Shown here in pieces: positions 31,259-36,567 of a stretch of 36,567 nucleotides of DNA (position 1 is the first letter of the stretch; every line of letters starts with the position of its first letter). Origin of the DNA: Oscillospiraceae bacterium (GTDB lineage: Bacteria > Bacillota > Clostridia > Oscillospirales > Oscillospiraceae). The notes under the pieces were generated by a model, which was not told where the DNA came from, made no database searches, and saw only the letters and a list, made by a program, of their open reading frames with translations. The position numbers and the translations under genes are program-made. The stretch lies in the NCBI GenBank assembly GCA_017410075.1, contig JAFQRK010000036.1, positions 1-36,567 on the forward strand, in the 5' to 3' direction.

Positions 31259-32590
31259 TTATCCTCCCAAAATCAGCGTTTTGATCACCACCGGCAGCGC
31301 CGGGCCGACGGGGGCAGCCACATCCAGAAAACTGCCCTCCTCCAACGCCACGCTGTCAATGCAAAGGCAAGGTCTTTCCTTCGGCAAAAGCAGGGCGATC
31401 GCCTGCCCCAGCGCCTTTGCCATATCCTGCTCCAAGGCGATATATACCGGTCTGTTGCCTGCGGCCTTTGCAATTTGTTCTGCCAGTTCCACAACCTGCC
31501 TGTAACTGGGGGAAGAGATCCCCTCCAATGCCAAAACCGCATCCCCATCCTGCTCCTGCAGCCGCTTTTGCATCTGCGCCGGGGTCGAAGCCCGCACCAC
31601 CGGCAGATTCTTCAGGGGAAATTCAATATTCCGGTAAAACACCGTGCTGCCCGACAGCTGCGCGCTGTGGCAGCCGGCACCGATCACCGTGGCACGAATG
31701 GTCTGATCCCCCAGCCGGTACTGCCCCCGACACAGACGGCTTTTTCGGATAGCCTTGCCCAGCGCAGGGCCGATGTCCCCAAAAGCAAGCGCCTCCTGCT
31801 CTTTTTCGATACAATTCGCCACACCGCCGGAAAAGGAGATCACCGGCGCCTCCTTCGGCAGGGCTTTCAGCCAGTCTGCGCTGCCCAAACATTCCTCCGT
31901 CCAAAAATGGCGGAAAAGTTTATCCGGGGGTCGCAATCCTGCTGCCATTTCCAGCGCCTGCACCAATTTCTCCACAATTTCCTGCGTGTGCTCTGCAAAC
32001 CCCTTCAAAACCGGGGACACATAGACGGTCTCTCCGTTTTCGTCAAATTTCAGCAGTCTGCCGCCTACATTCAAACAGCCGGTGGCGGTGATTTTTCCAT
32101 TCTCGATCAGCGCCAGATTGCTGGTGCCGCCGCCAATGTCCATATGCAGCACGGTCTTTCCGGTTTTTTCCGAATATTCCACCGCCCCGGCGCCCTTGGC
32201 CGCCAGTATGCTTTCCAGATCCGGCCCTGCGGTCGCCACCACAAAATCCCCGGCAAATTCCGATAAATTTTCCAGCACCGCCCGGGCATTTTCCTTCCGG
32301 GAGGTCTCGCCGGTGATGATCACCGCCCCGGTGTCAAGATCTTCCCGTTTGATCCCGGCAGCGGCATATTCTTTCTCCACAATTTCCCGGATGGCGCCTC
32401 CGTCCACCAGATTCTGTCCCACCAGCGGGGTAAAATATACCGGGCTTCGGTAGAGGATCCTTCGCTCCGTAATGGCCATCTGCGGCACAGCAAATGCCCC
32501 GGCCTGATTTTCGATAGCAAGCTCCGACACCACCAGTTGCGTTGTGGTCGTTCCCACATCCAGCCCTACGCTGCGCAGCCTTTCAGACAC
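31259..32590 (-). CDS. eutA: EutA, reactivating factor of ethanolamine ammonia-lyase
   Basis: EutA uses ATP to release damaged cobalamin from EutBC so that fresh cofactor can bind. The 443-residue product belongs to the actin/Hsp70-like ATPase fold, with SVGLDVGTTTTQLVV near the start and LHMDIGGGTSNLALI (phosphate 2) in the middle; VITGETSRKENA is a family segment. I chose the GTG start, with AGGAGG nine bases upstream; it overlaps the eutG stop by eight bases. Confidence 0.92.
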   Translation of the reverse strand: MSERLRSVGLDVGTTTTQLVVSELAIENQAGAFAVPQMAITERRILYRSPVYFTPLVGQNLVDGGAIREIVEKEYAAAGIKREDLDTGAVIITGETSRKENARAVLENLSEFAGDFVVATAGPDLESILAAKGAGAVEYSEKTGKTVLHMDIGGGTSNLALIENGKITATGCLNVGGRLLKFDENGETVYVSPVLKGFAEHTQEIVEKLVQALEMAAGLRPPDKLFRHFWTEECLGSADWLKALPKEAPVISFSGGVANCIEKEQEALAFGDIGPALGKAIRKSRLCRGQYRLGDQTIRATVIGAGCHSAQLSGSTVFYRNIEFPLKNLPVVRASTPAQMQKRLQEQDGDAVLALEGISSPSYRQVVELAEQIAKAAGNRPVYIALEQDMAKALGQAIALLLPKERPCLCIDSVALEEGSFLDVAAPVGPALPVVIKTLILGG

Positions 32591-33665
32591 GGCCGGTGAC
32601 CTCCTCCAAGATCTGCCGCAGCATAAAATCCTCCACCTGCACCGGATTGGTCCGGCAGCAGGGGTCTTTCAGCGCCGCATCCACAATCTCACCGCTTCTG
32701 TGCCACACCTCCCGGGGATCGACCCCGGCCTGTGCCAAAGTCTCCGGCAGCTTCAGCTCCCGTCGCAGACGGATCAGACCGTTTTTCAGATTGCGCACCG
32801 CAATGGTATCCACGCTGCCGCCCAATCCTGCTGCGCGTGCCAATTTTGCGTATTTTTCACCTGCAGCCGTGGCATTCAGGCCAACCACCCCGGGCAGAAG
32901 AATGGCATTGAGCCGCCCGTGGGGCACATGGAACATTCCCCCAAGACTGTGAGAAAGGGCGTGGCAAACCCCAAGACCTGCCTGGGTGAAAGCCATTCCT
33001 GCCATGGTCGCTGCAATATGCACCTTGCCCCGTACCTCCGTTTTTCCGGCAAAGGAGGCCGGCAGCGCTCCAAATGCACAGCAAAACGCATCCTTTGCAA
33101 AGGCGTCAGTAAAGGGCGTGGCATTTTGGGCGACATAGGCCTCCAGCGCATGGCTCAGCACATCAAAGCCGCCGTCCGCCACCAAACTTGGAGGCAGACC
33201 TGCCACCAGCTCGTCATCCAGGATCGCCAGCTCCGGCCGCAGCCGGCTGTCGATAAGCGGATGCTTTACTTTTTTGTGGGTCAATATCGCAAAATCCGTA
33301 ACCTCCGACCCGGAGCCGGATGTGGTGGGGATGGCCACCAAACGGATCTGCCCCCCTGCAAAATGCAGCATAGCCTTGGCGCAGTCCATGGCGCTTCCGC
33401 CACCCAGGGCGACGATCACATCGGGGCAAAATTCCTTCACTTCCGCAGTCCCCTCTGCCACCAGCATCACCGAAGGATCAGGGGCTACCTTATCAAATAT
33501 CTGCACCTGCTCCGCCCCGGCAGCCTCTGCGATTCGCTGTGCTGTGCCGTTTTTCGCAAAAAACGGGTCAGTCACCACCAGCAGCTTTTTTGCATTTGCA
33601 TCCTTCAGCGCCTGCACCGCCCCCGGACCGCAGACGATTTTTGTTCCGCTTATAAATTCTTTCAT
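32583..33665 (-). CDS. eutG: EutG, iron-containing alcohol dehydrogenase
   Basis: EutG reduces acetaldehyde to ethanol, recycling NADH to NAD+ inside the compartment. The 360-residue product has the class III metal-ADH fold: the NAD-binding VALGGGSAMDCAKA, TTSGSGSEVTDFAI, the metal site DVLSHALEAY, and the signature CHALSHSLGGMFHVPHGRLN. It is the first gene of the eut operon on the minus strand. A clear sigma-A promoter was not found upstream, only an AAAAGGCGGTG ribosome region and a palindrome (33727-33748). EutG is the likely role; a broader alcohol specificity is possible. Confidence 0.9.
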   Translation of the reverse strand: MKEFISGTKIVCGPGAVQALKDANAKKLLVVTDPFFAKNGTAQRIAEAAGAEQVQIFDKVAPDPSVMLVAEGTAEVKEFCPDVIVALGGGSAMDCAKAMLHFAGGQIRLVAIPTTSGSGSEVTDFAILTHKKVKHPLIDSRLRPELAILDDELVAGLPPSLVADGGFDVLSHALEAYVAQNATPFTDAFAKDAFCCAFGALPASFAGKTEVRGKVHIAATMAGMAFTQAGLGVCHALSHSLGGMFHVPHGRLNAILLPGVVGLNATAAGEKYAKLARAAGLGGSVDTIAVRNLKNGLIRLRRELKLPETLAQAGVDPREVWHRSGEIVDAALKDPCCRTNPVQVEDFMLRQILEEVTGRV

Positions 33666-33758
33666 TTCAGCACCGCCTTTTCACAGCCAGTATTCCCCAA
33701 GCGGCGCAAATGATGTATGAAAATTGGGAAAATATCGGTATTTTTTCCGTTTTGCTTG

Positions 33759-33787
33759 TTGACAAACAAAAAATGTTCCGTTATAAT
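33759..33787 (+). promoter_or_regulatory. Perfect sigma-A promoter for rpsF-ssb-rpsR
   Basis: TTGACA, 17-bp spacer, TATAAT. It overlaps the region that must also hold the divergent eut promoter, about 95 bases from the eutG start. The inverted repeat at 33727-33748 lies between the two start regions. Confidence 0.88.
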
Positions 33788-33789
33788 AC

Positions 33790-33850
33790 ACTAGCCTGCG
33801 TATGCGGGTATATCCTTGCTCCCGGCGGCGCCGGGGGCCAAAAGTCCAAA
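33790..33850 (+). promoter_or_regulatory. Possible structured leader of rpsF
   Basis: Two hairpins precede the ribosome site: CCTGC-GTAT-GCGGG (33795-33808) and CCCGGC-GGC-GCCGGG (33821-33835). rpsF leaders in many bacteria carry an S6:S18-binding autoregulatory element; I could not match the known consensus base by base, so this is a guess from position and structure. Confidence 0.35.
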
Positions 33851-33866
33851 AGGAGGTGCAAACAAC

Positions 33867-34163
33867 ATGGCTAAGATCACCGGTAAGTACGAGGTGCTCT
33901 ACATCATCGACGCCGAGCTGGGCGAAGAGGGCATCAACGCACTTGTGGAAAAGTTCAAGGCAATGGTGGAGGCGGAGGGTACTCTGCTGAACATTGATCT
34001 GTGGGGCAAGCGCCGTCTGGCCTATCTGGTCAACGACAAGCCCGAGGGTTACTATGTTCTGATGAACTTCGAGAGCAAGCCCGATTTCCCCGCCGAGATG
34101 GAGCGCGTTATGAAGATCACCGAAGGTGTCATGCGCTGCCTGACCACCGCAGTGGAGGAGTAA
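33867..34163 (+). CDS. rpsF: Ribosomal protein bS6
   Basis: bS6 binds bS18 in the small subunit. The 98-residue product reads ITGKYEVLYIIDAELGEEGI and ends in a TTAVEE acidic tail; KPEGYYVLMNFESKP is typical. The ATG follows AAAAGGAGGTG. It begins the conserved rpsF-ssb-rpsR operon. Confidence 0.97.
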   Translation: MAKITGKYEVLYIIDAELGEEGINALVEKFKAMVEAEGTLLNIDLWGKRRLAYLVNDKPEGYYVLMNFESKPDFPAEMERVMKITEGVMRCLTTAVEE

Positions 34164-34167
34164 GATT

Positions 34168-34620
34168 ATGCTCAACCACATCACTATTATGGGTCGTCTG
34201 ACCCGGGATCCCGAACTTCGCCGTACCGGCAGCGGCGTCGCCGTTGCCAGCTTCACCGTAGCTGTTGACAGAGATTTCTCCGGCAGAGACGGCGGCGAAA
34301 GAGAAACCGATTTCATCGACTGTGTCGCTTGGAGACAGACTGGCGAATTCGTCAGCAAGTATTTCACCAAGGGCTCGATGATCGTGGTTTCCGGCCGGCT
34401 GCAGATCCGCAGCTGGACTGACAAGGAAGGCAACAAGCGCCGCACCGCTGAAGTCGTGGCAGACAACTGCTACTTTGGCGAAAGCAAGCGCAGCGAGGGT
34501 GCTCCCTCTGCCGTCAGCTACTCTGCTCCCGCAGGTGGCTTTGGCGGCTACGCCGCGCCTGCCGCTCCCGCATCCGATTTCGCGATGCTGGAGGACGATG
34601 ACGCACAGCTGCCCTTCTAA
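34168..34620 (+). CDS. ssb: Single-stranded DNA-binding protein SSB
   Basis: SSB coats single-stranded DNA in replication, repair and recombination. The 150-residue product has the OB fold (MLNHITIMGRLTRDPELRRT, then VASFTVAVDRDF and DFIDCVAWRQTGE). A glycine/alanine-rich linker and the acidic C-terminal tip DDDAQLPF, used to recruit partner proteins, follow. It starts four bases after rpsF and follows GGAGGAG. Confidence 0.97.
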   Translation: MLNHITIMGRLTRDPELRRTGSGVAVASFTVAVDRDFSGRDGGERETDFIDCVAWRQTGEFVSKYFTKGSMIVVSGRLQIRSWTDKEGNKRRTAEVVADNCYFGESKRSEGAPSAVSYSAPAGGFGGYAAPAAPASDFAMLEDDDAQLPF

Positions 34621-34662
34621 AAACTTGACTTTTCTACTGAACTTACGAAGGAGGTAATCTTC

Positions 34663-34899
34663 ATGGCTAACGAACAGCGTGTTCGCCCCCGCAAGCGCAA
34701 GAAGGTTTGCGCATTCTGCGTGGATAAGGTGACCAGCATTGATTACAAGGACACTGCAAAGCTGCGCCGTTTCCTGTCCGAGCGTGGTAAGATCCTGCCC
34801 CGCCGTACCACCGGAACCTGCGCTGCCCATCAGCGTGACCTGACCACCGCTATCAAGCGCGCCCGTCAGATCGCTCTGCTGCCCTATGTCGCTGACTAA
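34663..34899 (+). CDS. rpsR: Ribosomal protein bS18
   Basis: bS18 forms a pair with bS6 on the platform of the small subunit. The 78-residue product has the family core [20 protein letters not shown] and [12 protein letters not shown]. It carries the CAFC pair and a later cysteine (GTCAAHQR), a zinc-binding type of bS18. The ATG follows GAAGGAGGT. The operon ends at the terminator at 34911-34943. Confidence 0.97.
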   Translation: MANEQRVRPRKRKKVCAFCVDKVTSIDYKDTAKLRRFLSERGKILPRRTTGTCAAHQRDLTTAIKRARQIALLPYVAD

Positions 34900-34910
34900 T
34901 CTTAAAACAA

Positions 34911-34943
34911 AAGCCTGCTGCATCCGCAGCAGGCTTTTTATTT
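34911..34943 (+). terminator. Terminator of the rpsF-ssb-rpsR operon
   Basis: AAGCCTGCTGC-ATCC-GCAGCAGGCTT followed by TTTATTTT; an 11-bp stem, 12 bases after the rpsR stop. Confidence 0.9.
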
Positions 34944-34964
34944 TCTCCCTCCTTAAAAAACATC

Positions 34965-35088
34965 TGTCATTCCGAGGGCCGCAAGACCCGTGGCGCCCTG
35001 AGCACGAAGTGCGAGGAAGTGCTCTTGGGGCGGAATCCCCCAAGCATTAGGGGATTGCCACACCAGCCTGAGGGCTGGTTCGCAATGA
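34965..35088. repeat. Intergenic palindromic repeat, family A copy 5 (longest)
   Basis: TGTCATTCCGAG at the left, CGCAATGATA at the right. Inner hairpins include GAGCACGAAGTGC, CCCCCAAGCATTAGGGG and CCAGCCTGAGGGCTGG. Together with the terminator before it and the promoter and riboswitch after it, this accounts for the 428-bp gap between rpsR and the next gene. Confidence 0.8.
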
Positions 35089-35132
35089 TATGCAAGACCT
35101 GTCTGCTACTCCTACATTTGTAAAAATCTCAG

Positions 35133-35161
35133 TTGACTTTTCTTTGTGAAGATGTTATGAT
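35133..35161 (+). promoter_or_regulatory. Sigma-A promoter for the ZTP-riboswitch operon
   Basis: TTGACT, 17-bp spacer, TATGAT; transcription would begin near 35168, about 30 bases before the first riboswitch stem. Confidence 0.8.
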
Positions 35162-35198
35162 TTTGGTAGAAAGATTCGCCTTTGCGGATCGTTATACA

Positions 35199-35270
35199 GA
35201 TCGCATAACTGACGGTGATCGCAGGCTACTGCGGGGGAGTGTGATCGAAAAAACGCCGACCGTCTGGGCA
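35199..35270 (+). promoter_or_regulatory. ZTP (pfl-type) riboswitch
   Basis: P1 pairs GATCGCAT (35199-35206) with GTGTGATC (35239-35246). The joining strand AACTGACGG matches the conserved AACUGGCGG. P2 is CGCAG/CTGCG, then GGGGAG as in the consensus. After a linker, GCCGACCGTCTGGGCA (35255-35270) matches the conserved 3' domain GCCGaCCGCCUGGGCA. The pseudoknot pairs GACGG (35211-35215) with CCGTC (35260-35264). The usual form is GGCGG/CCGCC, so both partners have changed together. This class binds ZTP/ZMP and turns genes on when 10-formyl-THF runs short. Confidence 0.9.
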
Positions 35271-35301
35271 ATTCGATTTATGGGATCGAGTTGCTTTTTT
35301 T
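35268..35301 (+). terminator. ZTP-riboswitch-controlled intrinsic terminator
   Basis: GCAATTCGAT-TTATGGG-ATCGAGTTGC followed by T7. Its 5' arm shares GCA (35268-35270) with the end of the conserved GGGCA, so ligand-bound aptamer and terminator exclude each other, the usual ON-switch logic. Confidence 0.88.
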
Positions 35302-35327
35302 ATTATGTGTTTCAAAAGGAGAACAAT

Positions 35328-36266
35328 ATGGAATTTCAGTACAAGGGTCTGACCGCCAAGCTGCAAACGCACACCGTTACCGACGAGGAGATCGACCGCC
35401 AGATCCAGCGTCTGCTGCAGACGCCCCGTTTCACGGAAATTACCGGCCGTCCCACCCAGAACGGCGATGAGATCGTTCTGGATTACGCCGGCTTCTGCGA
35501 CGGCGTACAGTTCGCCGGCGGCACCGCCGAAAACCAGACTCTGGTGCTGGGCAGCGGCACTTTCATCCCCGGCTTCGAGGAGCAGCTTATTGGCAAAAAT
35601 GCAGGCGACAAGGTCACCGTAGAGGTCACCTTCCCCCAGCAGTATCACTCAGCTGACCTGGCCGGCAAGGCTGCCCAGTTCCAATGCACCGTCCACAGCA
35701 TCCGCACCCGCTCCGCTTATCAGCTGGACGACACCTTCGCCCAGGAGGTTGGCGGCTGTGAGACCCTGGATGCCTTCCGGCTGAAGCTGCGCCGCAGTAT
35801 GCAGGCATACGCCGATCAGCAGGGCGAGATGGAGCTGCAGGACAATCTGCTGCGCCAGGCCGCTGAGACCCTGGACTTTACCCCTGACGAGGCCGCCGTG
35901 GAAAAAGAGCTGGATGCCCAGATGCAGACTATGCGTGCCCAGCTGGCACGGCAGGGCGCGACCCTGGAAATGTACTGCCAGTTTATGAGCACCGACGAAA
36001 AGACCCTCCGGGAGGAGGGCCGGGCAACCGCTGTGCAAAATCTGCGCAACAAGGCCACCATCGACAAGATTGTCGAGCTGGAGAAGCTTGTTCCCACCCA
36101 GGAGGAGATCACCCAGATGCTTCAGGCCATCTGCCGCCAGAACAACCTGACCATGGAGCAGCTGCGGGATTGCTACGACCAGCAGCTGGAAGATGCGGTG
36201 ATGCAGAGCGTGCTGATGACCAAAGTGCTGGGTCTGATCCGCGAAAACGCAACGGTCACCGCCTGA
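35328..36266 (+). CDS. Trigger-factor-like peptidyl-prolyl isomerase lacking the ribosome-binding domain
   Basis: A 312-residue cytoplasmic protein. Residues about 45-125 form an FKBP-type PPIase domain of the trigger-factor kind (LDYAGFCDGVQFAGGTAENQ, LGSGTFIPGFEEQLIGKNAG). Residues about 130-300 match the helical trigger-factor C-terminal chaperone arms (VEKELDAQMQTMRAQLARQG). The N-terminal ribosome-binding domain with its GFRxGK signature is absent: the protein starts directly at MEFQYKGLTAKLQ. The ATG follows AAAAGGAGAA; the frame open upstream runs through the riboswitch. It lies 41 bases before fhs, so both should be under ZTP control. Its role in folate metabolism, if any, is unknown. 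Confidence 0.87.
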   Translation: MEFQYKGLTAKLQTHTVTDEEIDRQIQRLLQTPRFTEITGRPTQNGDEIVLDYAGFCDGVQFAGGTAENQTLVLGSGTFIPGFEEQLIGKNAGDKVTVEVTFPQQYHSADLAGKAAQFQCTVHSIRTRSAYQLDDTFAQEVGGCETLDAFRLKLRRSMQAYADQQGEMELQDNLLRQAAETLDFTPDEAAVEKELDAQMQTMRAQLARQGATLEMYCQFMSTDEKTLREEGRATAVQNLRNKATIDKIVELEKLVPTQEEITQMLQAICRQNNLTMEQLRDCYDQQLEDAVMQSVLMTKVLGLIRENATVTA

Positions 36267-36307
36267 TTACAAAAAAACAATTAAACGACCCGAGGAGGAC
36301 AAATATT

Positions 36308-36567
36308 ATGGCAATCAATTTTGTTGACGGTAAGTATGTAGACGAAAAGGGCATCGTAAAGCTGGATCCCACCGTCTACAAAGACTGGCAGATCGCTGAG
36401 GAAGCAGAGAAAAATCTGCCCGGCGTGGATTATTTCCGGGAAAGATTAGGTCTGCTGCCGGAGGAGATCATCCCCTACGGCAAGACTCCCAAGATCGACT
36501 TTATTAAGGTTATGAACCGTCTGAAGGACAAGCCCGACGGCAAGTTCATCGAGGTCACCGCCATCAC
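36308..36567 (+). CDS. fhs: Formate-tetrahydrofolate ligase, N-terminal part
   Basis: Fhs makes 10-formyl-THF from formate, THF and ATP. Only the first 86 codons are present before the window ends (the family is about 555 residues). WQIAEEAEKNLPGVDYFRER, LGLLPEEIIPYGK and VMNRLKDKPDGKFIEVTAIT lead up to the P-loop region, just beyond the edge. The N-terminus carries an extra stretch of about 25 residues (INFVDGKYVDEKGIVKLDP), seen in a subset of clostridial forms. The ATG follows CGAGGAGGA. The upstream ZTP riboswitch, which responds to 10-formyl-THF shortage, fits this product directly. Confidence 0.93.
   Translation, partial: MAINFVDGKYVDEKGIVKLDPTVYKDWQIAEEAEKNLPGVDYFRERLGLLPEEIIPYGKTPKIDFIKVMNRLKDKPDGKFIEVTAI

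Noticed and set aside
23940..33780. EutV-type antiterminator hairpin pairs or a cobalamin riboswitch in the eut operon
   Set aside because: Intergenic gaps are 0-16 bases, and the 5' region has no AGCAANGRRGCU-like double hairpin and no B12-box that I can see.
1..36567. tRNA, rRNA, prophage, insertion sequence or toxin-antitoxin genes
   Set aside because: No cloverleaf-like sequences, transposase, integrase, phage structural genes or paired small toxin-antitoxin frames were found in reading both strands.

Overview
This is a GC-rich (roughly 55-60%) chromosomal window from a low-GC-phylum Gram-positive lineage, most likely a gut clostridium of the Oscillospiraceae/Ruminococcaceae type. The basis is a THF riboswitch driving an ECF folate transporter, SLH surface proteins, a lipoprotein with a TP-rich linker, strong SD sites (AGGAGG), sigma-A promoters spaced at exactly 17 bp, a clostridial-style compact eut microcompartment operon and two families of intergenic palindromic repeats. 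No rRNA, tRNA, CRISPR array, phage or IS element was seen. The taxon is inferred from gene content only.

Layout, left to right. 1-2.9 kb (minus strand): the 5' part of mnmG, then trmB, then a DUF3048 lipoprotein. 2.9-5.6 kb (plus): a small membrane protein, ruvC, ruvA and ruvB, with two intergenic repeats inside the operon. 5.6-6.1 kb: a four-CxxC zinc-ribbon protein behind a perfect consensus promoter. 6.1-8.5 kb (minus): a MoxR ATPase, a DUF58/transglutaminase fusion and a possible 32-residue ORF. 8.6-11.7 kb (plus): DUF2461 protein, dapA, dapB, dapF (lysine/diaminopimelate). 11.9-13.9 kb (minus): THF riboswitch, folT, folC. 14.1-15.3 kb: an SLH surface protein. 15.5-17.8 kb (minus): an acidic tail-anchored protein, gluQ and a nucleotidyltransferase. 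17.9-18.5 kb: a phosphoribosyltransferase. 18.6-19.8 kb (plus): a yybP-ykoY manganese-type riboswitch and a CaCA cation exchanger. 19.9-20.6 kb: a polysaccharide deacetylase. 20.6-23.8 kb (plus): prfA, tsaE, tsaB, upp. 23.9-33.7 kb (minus): an 11-gene ethanolamine-utilisation microcompartment operon. 33.8-34.9 kb (plus): rpsF, ssb, rpsR. 35.1 kb to the end (plus): a ZTP riboswitch, a trigger-factor-like protein without its ribosome-binding domain, and the start of fhs.

How the genes work together. The eut operon is a complete metabolic module: uptake (EutH), ammonia-lyase (EutBC), its reactivase (EutA), cobalamin adenosylation (EutT), acetaldehyde to acetyl-CoA (EutE) or ethanol (EutG), acetyl-CoA to acetyl-phosphate (PduL), and a shell of EutM, EutL and EutN. 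It has no regulator of its own nearby. Folate metabolism appears twice under RNA control: folT-folC under a THF riboswitch, and fhs under a ZTP riboswitch that senses shortage of 10-formyl-THF.

The most unusual points are the ZTP riboswitch heading an operon whose first gene is a trigger-factor-like chaperone, three different riboswitches within about 21 kb, the dense modular nested-hairpin repeats (seven copies of one family and five of another), and the compact DUF58/transglutaminase fusion.
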